Assembly: GCA_045810625.1 (NCBI GenBank)
Contig: JBJMVQ010000017.1
Coordinates: forward strand, 1-54,445
Length of the DNA: 54,445 nt
From: JACQFZ01 sp045810625
Lineage (GTDB): Bacteria; Pseudomonadota; Gammaproteobacteria; Acidiferrobacterales; Sulfurifustaceae
Reading direction: 5' to 3'
Shown here: positions 15,454 through 24,753 of the stretch, piece by piece
Layout: each line of letters begins with the position of its first letter
Numbering within the stretch: the stretch's first letter is position 1
Notes under the pieces: model-generated
Told to the model about the DNA's origin: nothing
Database searches by the model: none
The model's input: the letters and a program-made list of their open reading frames with translations, nothing else
Position numbers and translations under genes: made by a program

Positions 15454-18400
15454 ATGAAAAACACGATAAAAATTCTCAATAAGAAGGCGCTGTTCGTACT
15501 GCTGTGTGCGGCGGCGGTCGGCGCAGCGCCGTTCGATCGGGCGTTCTCACTCGACACCGACATTTATTTCAGCAACCCGAGCGCGACCCAGCAGGCGATC
15601 AAGCCGAACGTGCTCGTCATCATCGATACGTCCTACAGTATGAACTCGATCGTCAACGACGGTCAGGGCAAAAGCCGCTTGACGCACATGAAGGAAGCCA
15701 TGAACACGATTCTCGATAACACGCAGAACGTGAACATGGGCCTCATGCGGTTTTCGAGTGACCCGGGCGGTCCGGTGCTGTTTCCGATTGCGGACCTGGA
15801 CGCAACCGCTTCGTCGATTGAAGGAAACACCGTCACCGTTCAGAGCCAGGTGGGCGCCAGCAGCGACGACGCCGAGCAACTCGTCAGCAACGGCGCGGTA
15901 ATACTTGACAACGCGACGCTTACGATGGTCAAGACCGTGACTAACAATCAGGTCGTAGGCTTACGCTTCTCCAACGTCGTCGTGCCGCGCAAAGCGACGA
16001 TCACCAACGCGTTTATCCGGTTCGAAGCCGCCAACAGCAACAGCGCGGCCACCTATCCGACGTCATTGACGATCAAGGCGCAGAAATCATCGAACCCGGG
16101 CACGTTCACAACCGCGACCAACGACGTCGGCAATCGCACCACCGGCGCGAACGCCGCGGCCGCCAGTGTGGCTTGGAACAGCGTTCCGGATTGGATCAGC
16201 GGTAAGACCTACACGACGCCGAATTTGACATCGATCGTGCAAGAACTCGTCGACCAGAGCACGTGGTGCGGCGGCAACTCGATGCTGTTCACGATTTCCG
16301 GGACCGGTACTCGTATCGCCGCGTCCTTTGATTCCAGTTCCGGCGACTCCCCGGTACTCGTTGTTCAATACACCCTGGATCCGGCACGAACCGGAAACAC
16401 CGCGTGCGTGCAAAAGAGCGTGCAGGTAAAAGTGACCAACGACGCCGATGACGCGCAGGAAAACACCAAAAACGGCGGTATGACGCTCGGCAGCTCCACG
16501 CTCGACCTTGGCGTCAACAGCAGCGGCAGCCCGACTTCCAAGAGGCTGACGGGCATCCGTTTCGCGAGCGTGTCCATTCCTCCAGGTGCGACCATCGTTA
16601 GCGCCAACATCGACTTCACCGACCAGGGCAGCGGCTCTGGCAACCCCTCGATCGATATCGTGGGGCAAAAAACACCGACGCCAGGCTCGTTTACCACCGC
16701 TAACCTCAACATCTCGAGCCGCGTCGACACGGCGGCGGAGAGAACCGCTTCCACGGTGACATGGACGAACATCAGCGACCCAAGCGCCTTCAGCACGGTC
16801 AGTACGCCGGATATCAGTCCGATCGTGCAGGAGTTGGTCAATCAAACCGGGTGGGCGGACGGAAACCCCATGCTCTTCGTATTCACCCCCACCACGAACA
16901 GCGGTTATCGCATCGTTGAAGCGCGCGAACGTACTTTCAGCGACAACCCGGCCGTGCTCCGTGTGGTGTACCAGGTGAACGCAACGAGCAACGCGTCTAA
17001 CGACTCGGTGCGCCTGCGGCTCAAACAAATCGTGAGCGGACTCGTCGCACCGATCGGCGCGCTCACTCCCATCGTCGATACGCTCTATGAGGCCGGACTG
17101 TATTATCGCGGCCAACCCGTACTGTACGGGCGGCAACGTGGCCCCGGATTCGGGGCCAACGCACGCTACACGCGCGTCAGTCACCCGGCGACGTATACCG
17201 GTGGACTCGTCTTCCGCGACTTCGGTTGCACAGACACCAATCTGAACGACCCGGCATGCGAAACCGAGTTCATAGACGACAGCAGCTCGGGTGCGCCCCC
17301 GGTTTACAAGAGTCCGTTTCAGGACGGCTGCCAGAACAACTACATCATCCTTCTGACGGACGGCGATCCGACCGTCAATAATTCCAAGGACGCAATTCAA
17401 AGTCTGATCGGCAAGAGCTGCGTGGACCGCGGCGACGGCACCTGCGGCCCTGAGCTCCTCAGTTACTACTTCGGCACCGATCTCTCTTCGAAGAACGAGC
17501 TGCAGAACATCAAGACGTACACGATCGGGTTCGCGAGCGATGGCGACCCGCAGTACCTGAAGGATCTCGCGCGCGCCGGCGGGACGAGCGGCACCAACGA
17601 CAACAACGGTTTCAAAACCGCCAATAACGCTTCCGAGCTGGTGACGGCGTTTCAACAAATCTTCTCGGAAGTCATCAGCGACCCGACGTCGTTCGTGTCG
17701 CCGTCGCTCTCGGTGAACGCGTTCAATAAACTGTTCAACCGCGACGAGGTGTACTTCAGCCTGTTCAGCCCGCAAAAAGAAGTGGCCTGGCCCGGCAACG
17801 TGAAGAAATTCAAGCTTTGCGCCGATCCCACCAACGCGACCTGCACGTTCGGCGACGTCCTCGACGCCAACAACGCGGACGCGATCGACATCAACTCGAA
17901 GATCAAGCTCAACGCGCGGAGTATCTGGAGCACGATCACGGACGGACCGATCGTGAAGCTCGGCGGCGCCGGCGAAAACGTGCCGACGTCCTCGTCGCGC
18001 AAGGTTTACACCTACAACTCGACGACGGATGTGCCGAGCAGTGCGATCGATCTTTCCGTCGATCCGCATGTCGTGAACAACACGAACATCACGAAAACGC
18101 AGTTGGGCGACTCGGCCATGACGGACGCGCGCCGCGATAACATCATCAACTGGATGCGCGGGCTCAACGTCATGAACGAGCCGGCGCCGAACGGCACTAT
18201 CCCGGCCGACCGCTGGAAGTTCGGGGATGCCTTGCATAGCCGCCCATTGACGATCACTTATGGTGGCACGGATGCGGACCCCGTCATCAAGATCTTCGTC
18301 GGCACAAACGACGGCGGCTTGCGCATGATCGACGCGGAGACCGGCAAGGAGGAATGGATCGTTTACATACCGGAATTCCTCCCGAAAGAAGGTTCGCTCA

Positions 18401-19923
18401 TGGACGACGGCCAGGGTACGCACATCACACAGCTCACGTTGGGTCTCGATGGAACGCCGAGCGGCTACGCGATCGACACTAACGGCAACGGCGTCATCGA
18501 GCCGGCTCAAGGCGATAAGGTTTACGTCTACATCGGCGAACGTCGCGGCGGACGGGATATTTATGCGTTCGATGTGACGCCGACGACAACGATGTCGACG
18601 AAAGGCACTCCTTCGATCGGCTTGGTGAAGCCCAAATTTCTATGGCGTATCAAGGGCGGTAGCGCAAATTTCGTCCGCCTCGGCCAGACGTGGTCGCGTC
18701 CGCTGTTAGCGAAGATTCGCGTCAAATGTAACGGCACGGCGTGCAGCGACGGCGACTCGACGACGACCGATAGCGATGTGATGAACGTCCTTATCTTCGG
18801 CGGCGGATACGACCCGCGTCTCGACACGCCGGGCGCCGGCAACGTTGTTCCGACGAGCCCCGATGCGGACACGATGGGTAATGCGATCTATATCGTCAAT
18901 CCGCTGACCGGCGCCCTGGTGTGGTGGGCGGGCGGCACGGGATCCGGCGCGAACCTCGAACTTGCCGCGATGAAGTACGCCATACCGTCCGATCTCGCGC
19001 TCGTCGATACCGATCACGACGGCGCGGTCGATCGCCTCTACGTTGGCGACACGCGCGGCCAGCTCTTCCGCATCGACCTGGGCGATCAGATCGACCCGGG
19101 CAGCCCGGGCACCGGCGGCAGCAAGGGTTACGTCTTCGCCGACGTCGGTTGCCAGGGCAGCACACGCGCGACCAATTGCAGCGGAACGCCCTCGGACGCC
19201 CGGCGCAAGTTCTTCTACCCGCCGGACGTCGCGCAGGTCCGCGACTCGGTGTACTCGACGAACCCCGAATATGATCTGGTAACGATTACGAGCGGTGACC
19301 GCGAAGATCCGCTCGATAAATTGACCGGCGCGATCTCGGGTTCCGATCCTGTGCACAATCGCCTCTACGCGTTCCGCGACTACAATGTCACGACGGGACC
19401 GTTAAGCACCGCACCGGCTGCGTTGACCGAGAGCAACCTCTATGACGCAACCGACAACAAACTCGGCACCTACACCGACACGACGTTGACGAACGAGATC
19501 AACACCTACGTCAAGAATTCGAGTGGCTGGTACATCAGTTTCAAGGAATCGAACCAAACACCGACCTGGATCGGCGAGAAGGGGCTCGCCAAGACGGTGA
19601 TCTTCGGCGGCGTTTTGTTCGCCACGACGTTCGTGCCGTCGGCCGACGACGGAAACCAGTCGAACTCGGCCTGCGCCCCGCTCGCGGAAGGCATCGGTCG
19701 CGTCTACGCTATTAATTATCTGAACGGCACCCCGGCCTACGACTTTGACAACGACGGTACGATGGAACGCAGCATGAAAGTCGGCGGCGGTATTCCGTCA
19801 GAAACGGTGATCGTCATCCGCGAGGGCGGCGTCACCACGCTGATCGGTACCAGCGGCGGCGCGGCATCGCCGGATATCAAGCTCAATTTGCCGCGGTATC
19901 AGACGTACTGGTACGAAGATTAA
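15454..19923 (+). CDS. pilY1: Type IV pilus tip adhesin PilY1 with a split vWA domain
   Basis: A 1489-residue secreted protein with an N-terminal signal segment (residues about 10-30). A von Willebrand A domain starts with the MIDAS motif DTSYS (58-62) and resumes near residue 520, with IILLTDGD at about 632-639. Between these lie two related beta-rich modules of about 180 residues (roughly 127-305 and 323-509), each ending in a SIVQEL/PIVQEL...MLF...VLxVxY pattern. The last 550 residues form the PilY1/PilC beta-propeller. This contains a calcium-loop-like VDTDHDGAVD (1184-1193) and DFDNDG near the end. PilY1 caps the pilus, takes part in adhesion and mechanosensing, and regulates retraction. 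The inserted modules are not in the PilY1 proteins I know. Confidence 0.94.
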   Translation: MKNTIKILNKKALFVLLCAAAVGAAPFDRAFSLDTDIYFSNPSATQQAIKPNVLVIIDTSYSMNSIVNDGQGKSRLTHMKEAMNTILDNTQNVNMGLMRFSSDPGGPVLFPIADLDATASSIEGNTVTVQSQVGASSDDAEQLVSNGAVILDNATLTMVKTVTNNQVVGLRFSNVVVPRKATITNAFIRFEAANSNSAATYPTSLTIKAQKSSNPGTFTTATNDVGNRTTGANAAAASVAWNSVPDWISGKTYTTPNLTSIVQELVDQSTWCGGNSMLFTISGTGTRIAASFDSSSGDSPVLVVQYTLDPARTGNTACVQKSVQVKVTNDADDAQENTKNGGMTLGSSTLDLGVNSSGSPTSKRLTGIRFASVSIPPGATIVSANIDFTDQGSGSGNPSIDIVGQKTPTPGSFTTANLNISSRVDTAAERTASTVTWTNISDPSAFSTVSTPDISPIVQELVNQTGWADGNPMLFVFTPTTNSGYRIVEARERTFSDNPAVLRVVYQVNATSNASNDSVRLRLKQIVSGLVAPIGALTPIVDTLYEAGLYYRGQPVLYGRQRGPGFGANARYTRVSHPATYTGGLVFRDFGCTDTNLNDPACETEFIDDSSSGAPPVYKSPFQDGCQNNYIILLTDGDPTVNNSKDAIQSLIGKSCVDRGDGTCGPELLSYYFGTDLSSKNELQNIKTYTIGFASDGDPQYLKDLARAGGTSGTNDNNGFKTANNASELVTAFQQIFSEVISDPTSFVSPSLSVNAFNKLFNRDEVYFSLFSPQKEVAWPGNVKKFKLCADPTNATCTFGDVLDANNADAIDINSKIKLNARSIWSTITDGPIVKLGGAGENVPTSSSRKVYTYNSTTDVPSSAIDLSVDPHVVNNTNITKTQLGDSAMTDARRDNIINWMRGLNVMNEPAPNGTIPADRWKFGDALHSRPLTITYGGTDADPVIKIFVGTNDGGLRMIDAETGKEEWIVYIPEFLPKEGSLMDDGQGTHITQLTLGLDGTPSGYAIDTNGNGVIEPAQGDKVYVYIGERRGGRDIYAFDVTPTTTMSTKGTPSIGLVKPKFLWRIKGGSANFVRLGQTWSRPLLAKIRVKCNGTACSDGDSTTTDSDVMNVLIFGGGYDPRLDTPGAGNVVPTSPDADTMGNAIYIVNPLTGALVWWAGGTGSGANLELAAMKYAIPSDLALVDTDHDGAVDRLYVGDTRGQLFRIDLGDQIDPGSPGTGGSKGYVFADVGCQGSTRATNCSGTPSDARRKFFYPPDVAQVRDSVYSTNPEYDLVTITSGDREDPLDKLTGAISGSDPVHNRLYAFRDYNVTTGPLSTAPAALTESNLYDATDNKLGTYTDTTLTNEINTYVKNSSGWYISFKESNQTPTWIGEKGLAKTVIFGGVLFATTFVPSADDGNQSNSACAPLAEGIGRVYAINYLNGTPAYDFDNDGTMERSMKVGGGIPSETVIVIREGGVTTLIGTSGGAASPDIKLNLPRYQTYWYED

Positions 19924-19935
19924 CGACAACTGAGA

Positions 19936-19961
19936 CGGCCGGCGCGCCAGCGCGCCGGCCG
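19936..19961. other. Strong GC hairpin between pilY1 and pilE
   Basis: CGGCCGGCGCG (19936-19946) and CGCGCCGGCCG (19951-19961) form a perfect 11-bp stem with a CCAG loop. No T-tract follows; GGAGAGGG, usable as the pilE ribosome-binding site, comes next. It may stabilise a processed pilY1 3' end or reduce read-through into pilE, but it does not look like a complete intrinsic terminator. Confidence 0.6.
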
Positions 19962-19984
19962 AACGGAGAGGGTGAATTAAATCG

Positions 19985-20473
19985 ATGAACGGTATGCAAC
20001 GATACAGCACGGGCATCACGCTCATGGAATTGATGGTTGTCGTCGCCATCCTCGGCATCCTGGCGACGATCGCCTACCCTTCCTACATCGAGCACACGAC
20101 GAAGGCGCGCCGCTCGGATGCACAGAATGCGCTACTTCGAGCCGCAGCCAAGCAGGATAAGTACTACGCCGACTGCTCGAAGTACGCTTCCTCGCTCGAT
20201 GGCCCCGCTGGGCCATCGGACTGCACGAATAACAAGCTCGGTATGGGCTCGGCGTCTCCGACGTCGGAGGGCGGCTACTACACCTTGTCAGTAGCGGCGG
20301 GCGCGATCGACGCATCGACCTGCAACGCGTTTGCATGCGGATTCACGCTTACCGCCACCCCGGTCGCCGGACGCGGCCAGGAAAACGACGGGCCGTTCCG
20401 TATCGATTCGACGGGACAGAGGCAGTGGAACAAGAAAAATGCCGGCTCGTGGTTGAGCTGGTTGGCGAAGTAA
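19985..20473 (+). CDS. pilE: Minor pilin PilE
   Basis: A 162-residue pilin-like protein. The short leader MNGMQRYSTG is followed by ITLMELMVVVAILGILATIAYP, with Glu at mature position 5. Mature residue 1 is Ile rather than the usual Phe or Met. The body has the PilE pattern DAQNALLRAAAKQDKYYADCSKYA and a cysteine pair in the distal part (STCNAFACGF). It is the last gene of the minor-pilin operon and converges on ispH with a ten-base gap. Confidence 0.9.
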   Translation: MNGMQRYSTGITLMELMVVVAILGILATIAYPSYIEHTTKARRSDAQNALLRAAAKQDKYYADCSKYASSLDGPAGPSDCTNNKLGMGSASPTSEGGYYTLSVAAGAIDASTCNAFACGFTLTATPVAGRGQENDGPFRIDSTGQRQWNKKNAGSWLSWLAK

Positions 20474-20483
20474 ACGAGAGGGA

Positions 20484-21443
20484 TTAACCCGGACGAAGTT
20501 CTTTCGGTAACGGGAAGATCACGCCTTCCGTTCGGCCCCTCTGCTCGGGGACGATTTGCGCGCCCCATTCCTGCAGCTGCGCGATGACGCGCTGCACCAA
20601 GACCTCCGGCGCCGACGCCCCCGCCGTGAGGCCCAGCTTCGACACGCCCCGCAGCGAGTCGCGCTGAATGTCCTCCGGGCCGTCGATCATGTACGCGCGC
20701 GCGCCGTAAGCCTCCGCGACTTCGCGCAGCCGGTTCGAATTCGAGCTGTTCGCGGAACCGACGACCAGCACCACTTCACAAAAGGCGGCGAGCCGCTTGA
20801 CGGCGTCCTGACGGTTCTGCGTCGCATAACAGATGTCGTCCTTGCGCGGGCCGCGTATGGCGGGAAACCGCGCGCGCAGCGCCGTGACCATCTTTGTCGT
20901 ATCGTCGACCGATAACGTTGTCTGTGTCACGTAGGCAAGGTTGTCGGGGTCCTTAACGTGCAGTCGGGCGATATCGTCGAGGGTCTCGATGAGGTAAATG
21001 CCGTCGGCCGCCTGCCCCATCGTGCCTTCGACCTCGGGATGTCCCGCGTGGCCGATCAGGATGCACTCGATTCCCGCGGCCCGGTAGCGCTCGACCTCCA
21101 CATGCACCTTCGTTACGAGCGGGCATGTCGCGTCGTAGACCGTCAACCCGCGTTGCGCGGCTTCGCGACGCACTTCCTGTGATACGCCGTGAGCGCTGAA
21201 TATCACCGTCGCGCCCCGCGGTACTTCAGCGATTTCATCGACGAAGATCGCGCCTTTGGCGCGCAGACCTTCCACCACGAACCGGTTGTGCACGACCTCG
21301 TGCCGGACATAAATCGGCGCGCCGAAGAGATCGAGCGCGCGCTGGACCATCTCGATCGCCCGGTCGACGCCGGCGCAAAAACCGCGCGGATGGGCCAGAT
21401 AGACTTCCATGCCGGATGCGTGGGACCCGTGGTTCTCGGTCAT
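20484..21443 (-). CDS. ispH: 4-hydroxy-3-methylbut-2-enyl diphosphate reductase
   Basis: Final enzyme of the MEP isoprenoid pathway, an iron–sulfur protein that makes IPP and DMAPP from HMBPP. The three cysteine ligands are visible in HPRGFCAGVDRAI (Cys23), DATCPLVTKVH and ICYATQNRQ. The start at 21443 overlaps the lspA stop (ATGA), giving 319 residues; an internal ATG at 21410 (MEVYLAHPRG) would give the shorter form seen in many species. It is the last gene of the operon murJ–DUF2203–ribF–ileS–lspA–ispH. The FKBP-type gene often found between lspA and ispH is absent. Confidence 0.96.
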   Translation of the reverse strand: MTENHGSHASGMEVYLAHPRGFCAGVDRAIEMVQRALDLFGAPIYVRHEVVHNRFVVEGLRAKGAIFVDEIAEVPRGATVIFSAHGVSQEVRREAAQRGLTVYDATCPLVTKVHVEVERYRAAGIECILIGHAGHPEVEGTMGQAADGIYLIETLDDIARLHVKDPDNLAYVTQTTLSVDDTTKMVTALRARFPAIRGPRKDDICYATQNRQDAVKRLAAFCEVVLVVGSANSSNSNRLREVAEAYGARAYMIDGPEDIQRDSLRGVSKLGLTAGASAPEVLVQRVIAQLQEWGAQIVPEQRGRTEGVIFPLPKELRPG

Positions 21444-21919
21444 GACGCCACCCGCTGCTTGCCCGACCCGGGCCGTAGCGTATCGAAGACGAGCAAGAAG
21501 GCGCCGATCGTAATCGCGGAGTCGGCCACATTGAATGCCGGCCAGTGCCACGTGCGGTAGTAAACGTCGATGAAATCGATCACGTAGCCGTGAAGCAGCC
21601 GGTCGACGAGATTACCCGCGGCGCCGCCGAGAATCAGCGCGAGCGCCGTCGCCGCGATTCGATTGTCGCGTTCGAGCCGCCAAAGCAGATAGATGATCAC
21701 ACCACATGCGATGGACGCGACACCGACGAAAAACAGGTTCTGCCACCCGGCGGCATCGTTCAGGAAACCGAAGGCGGCGCCGCGATTGAAGACCAAGGTA
21801 AAACTCAGAAACGGCGCGAGCGCGATTTCGGCATGCTGCATCAAATACTTGACTGCGGCCCACTTCGCGATTTGATCGAGCAACACCACGCCCGCGCTGA
21901 TAAGCAGTGCGCCGCGCAT
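21440..21919 (-). CDS. lspA: Lipoprotein signal peptidase (signal peptidase II)
   Basis: Inner-membrane aspartyl protease that removes the signal peptide of prolipoproteins after lipidation. It has 159 residues and four hydrophobic segments. The conserved motifs are FNRGAAFG, GGAAGNLVDRLLHGYVIDFID and FNVADSAITIG; the last two carry the catalytic aspartates. The ATG overlaps the ileS stop (TGATG) and the stop overlaps the ispH ATG. A longer reading frame upstream is inside ileS and is rejected. Confidence 0.96.
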   Translation of the reverse strand: MRGALLISAGVVLLDQIAKWAAVKYLMQHAEIALAPFLSFTLVFNRGAAFGFLNDAAGWQNLFFVGVASIACGVIIYLLWRLERDNRIAATALALILGGAAGNLVDRLLHGYVIDFIDVYYRTWHWPAFNVADSAITIGAFLLVFDTLRPGSGKQRVAS

Positions 21920-24753
21920 CACGCGACCTTCCGGGTTTCGCCGGGGCCGAGATTGGCGATGCAGCGCCCGCAAATCAGCGGATGCTCCGGATAAGCACCA
22001 ACGTCCTCGCGATGATGCCAGCAACGGACGCACTTCGGATACGCCGACGGCGAAACACGCACGTACAGTTCCGGTACGTCGGTCGCAACGCTCTCGGGCG
22101 GCCGCTCGCCAAGGGGATGCAACCGCGCATACGAACAAATGAACACGAAGCGAAGCTCCTCGCCGAGAAGGCGCAGTTGCTGCAAAAGCGCGTCGCCACA
22201 GTAAAGATCGACCTCGGCGTCGAGCGATGAGCCGATGCCGCCGGCCGCGCGCAGCTTCTCGAGCTCGCGGCTGACCGCCTGGCGAACGTCGAGCACTCGG
22301 TCCCACAACGCCGGCGTCATGCCGCGCGACGTCTCGCTTTCTCGCAGTTCCGGCAATGAATACCAGGTTTCGAAGAAAATCGAGTCCGCGCGGTCACCCG
22401 GCATATACGACCAGATTTCCTCGGCGGTGAAGCTCAGTACTGGCGCAAGCCAGCGAACCAGCGCTTCGAGGATGTGGAACATCGCGGTCTGGGCCGAGCG
22501 GCGCCCGCGGCTGTCGGCCCGCATCGTGTACATGCGGTCCTTGACGACGTCGATGTAAAAAGCGCTCAGCTCGACGACGCAGAACTGATGCACCTTCTGG
22601 TATATCAGGTGGAAGTTGTACGCGTCGTACGCCTCGATCACTTCGTTCTGCAACACGCGCGTCTTCTGCACGACCCATTGGTCGAGCGCGAGCAATTGCT
22701 CGGCGGGCAGCGCCTGCGCCGGGTCGAAGCCGTCCAGATTCGCGAGCAGGTAGCGCGCCGTATTGCGGATACGGCGATACGAGTCGGTCATCCGCGTCAG
22801 GATTTCTTCGGAGATGCTCTGCTCGTAGCGATAATCGGTCGACGCCACCCAGAGTCGGAGCACGTCCGCGCCGAGCGTCTTGATGATCTTCTGCGGCCCA
22901 CCCATGTCGTTGCCGAGCGACTTCGACATTTTGCGGCCCTTGTCGTCGACGGTGAACCCGTGCGTCAGCACCTCGCGATACGGCGCCCGGCCGTGCAACG
23001 CGCTCGAGGTGAGCAGCGACGACTGGAACCAACCGCGATGCTGATCCGAACCTTCCAGATACATGTTCGCCGGCGACCCAAGCTCGGGGCGGCGTTCCAA
23101 CACGCACACGTGCGTCACGCCCGAATCGAACCACACGTCGAGCGTGTCGTTCACCTTTTGATATTGCGCGGCGTCCGCTCCGAGCAATTCGTCGGCGGTC
23201 AGCTCGAACCAGGCGTCGATGCCCTTCTGCTCGACCCGCTGCGCGATGGCCTCGATCAAGGCCGGCGTTCGCGGATGCAACTCCCCGGTTTCTTTGTGCA
23301 CGAACAGGGCGATCGGGACACCCCACGCACGCTGGCGCGAGATGCACCAGTCGGGGCGCGTCTCGACCATACCTTCGATGCGCGCCTGACCCCAACTCGG
23401 GATCCACCGGGTTTCATGGATCGCCTTGATCGCGGTCGCGCGCAGATTCTCCATGCTGATGAACCATTGCGACGTGGCGCGGAAGATGATCGGCGTCTTG
23501 TGACGCCAGCAGTGCGGGTAACTGTGCTGCAGCGCCGCAGCATGCAGCAACTTGCCCCGGCTCTTCAGCACTTCGATGACATGATCGTTCGCTTTGAATA
23601 CGTGCTCGCCGGCGAAAAGCTCCGTGCTCGGGAGGAATTTTCCGTCGCCGCCGACCGGATTATCGACGCGCAACCCGTATCGCTGCCCGACAACGTAGTC
23701 TTCGAGACCGTGACCGGGCGCCGTGTGTACCGCACCGGTACCGGCGTCGGTGGTCACATGGTCGCCCAGCACTACGGGCACTTCGCGATCGTAGAAAGGG
23801 TGCTTGAGCTTGATGCCCTCGAGATCGGCTCCCGGCGCGCGCGCAAGCACGCGGTAGTCGGTAACGCCGTAGCGCAGCGTGACATCTTTCAGCAGCGCAT
23901 CGGCAATCAGCAAACGCTCGTGACCGACATCCGTTACGCCCTGCAGCAGCACGTAGTCGAGGCGCGGATGCAGCGCGACCGCTTGGTTGGCGGGCAGTGT
24001 CCACGGCGTGGTCGTCCAGATGGGAACACTGATCGGGCCTTCGCCTTCATGTCCCGGTGCGGCTTTCATCCGCGCGAGCAGATCCGCGGGATCGACGACG
24101 CTGAAGCGCACGTCGATCGCGGGCGACGTGCGGTCCTGATACTCGACTTCCGCCTCGGCCAGCGCCGAGCCACAGTCGATGCACCAGTGCACTGGCTTAT
24201 AACCTTGGTACACATAACCGCCGGCGACGATGCGGCCGAGCGCACGAATGATGTCGGCCTCGAAACGAAAATCCATCGTGAGGTACGGCTTGGCCCAGTC
24301 GCCGATGATGCCGAGACGCATGAAGTCGGCGCGTTGCCGATCGATTTGCGACGCCGCGTACTCGCGGCACGCCGCGCGAAATTTCGCCGGCTCCACCTGC
24401 TGACCTGCTTTGCCGATTTTCTTTTCGACGGCGTGCTCGATCGGAAGCCCGTGACAATCCCAACCGGGTACATACGGGGAGTCGAACCCGCTCAGGCTCT
24501 TTGACTTGACGATGATGTCTTTCAGAATCTTGTTCAGCGCGTGGCCGATGTGAATATCGCCGTTCGCGTACGGCGGACCATCGTGCAGGACGTATTTCGG
24601 GCGGCCGCGCCGAGCGTCGCGCAACCGTCCGTACAGGTCCAGCGCCGCCCAACGCTTCAGAATTTCCGGCTCCCGCGTCGCGAGATTCGCCTTCATCGGA
24701 AAATCGGTGCGTGGGAGATTGAGCGTCTTCTTATAGTCGTTAGCGTCGGTCAT
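21919..24753 (-). CDS. ileS: Isoleucyl-tRNA synthetase
   Basis: Charges tRNA-Ile with isoleucine and edits misactivated valine. The 944-residue protein has the class I HIGH motif (GDIHIGHAL), a CP1 editing insert, and the KMSKS motif (GRKMSKSLGND). The C-terminal zinc-binding module CVRCWHHRED...CGRC marks the bacterial type 1 enzyme. The start overlaps the ribF stop by four bases. A 676-codon antisense open frame across it is a GC-bias artefact. Confidence 0.98.
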   Translation of the reverse strand: MTDANDYKKTLNLPRTDFPMKANLATREPEILKRWAALDLYGRLRDARRGRPKYVLHDGPPYANGDIHIGHALNKILKDIIVKSKSLSGFDSPYVPGWDCHGLPIEHAVEKKIGKAGQQVEPAKFRAACREYAASQIDRQRADFMRLGIIGDWAKPYLTMDFRFEADIIRALGRIVAGGYVYQGYKPVHWCIDCGSALAEAEVEYQDRTSPAIDVRFSVVDPADLLARMKAAPGHEGEGPISVPIWTTTPWTLPANQAVALHPRLDYVLLQGVTDVGHERLLIADALLKDVTLRYGVTDYRVLARAPGADLEGIKLKHPFYDREVPVVLGDHVTTDAGTGAVHTAPGHGLEDYVVGQRYGLRVDNPVGGDGKFLPSTELFAGEHVFKANDHVIEVLKSRGKLLHAAALQHSYPHCWRHKTPIIFRATSQWFISMENLRATAIKAIHETRWIPSWGQARIEGMVETRPDWCISRQRAWGVPIALFVHKETGELHPRTPALIEAIAQRVEQKGIDAWFELTADELLGADAAQYQKVNDTLDVWFDSGVTHVCVLERRPELGSPANMYLEGSDQHRGWFQSSLLTSSALHGRAPYREVLTHGFTVDDKGRKMSKSLGNDMGGPQKIIKTLGADVLRLWVASTDYRYEQSISEEILTRMTDSYRRIRNTARYLLANLDGFDPAQALPAEQLLALDQWVVQKTRVLQNEVIEAYDAYNFHLIYQKVHQFCVVELSAFYIDVVKDRMYTMRADSRGRRSAQTAMFHILEALVRWLAPVLSFTAEEIWSYMPGDRADSIFFETWYSLPELRESETSRGMTPALWDRVLDVRQAVSRELEKLRAAGGIGSSLDAEVDLYCGDALLQQLRLLGEELRFVFICSYARLHPLGERPPESVATDVPELYVRVSPSAYPKCVRCWHHREDVGAYPEHPLICGRCIANLGPGETRKVA

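Noticed and set aside
16087..18510. 807-codon open frame on the minus strand across pilY1
   Set aside because: It is antisense to a clear PilY1 reading frame, its translation is Arg/Val/Asp-rich with no recognisable domain, and long antisense frames are expected from GC-biased codons.
22474..24504. 676-codon open frame on the plus strand across ileS
   Set aside because: It is a shadow of the isoleucyl-tRNA synthetase frame, with low-complexity Arg/His/Val-rich translation and no family motif.
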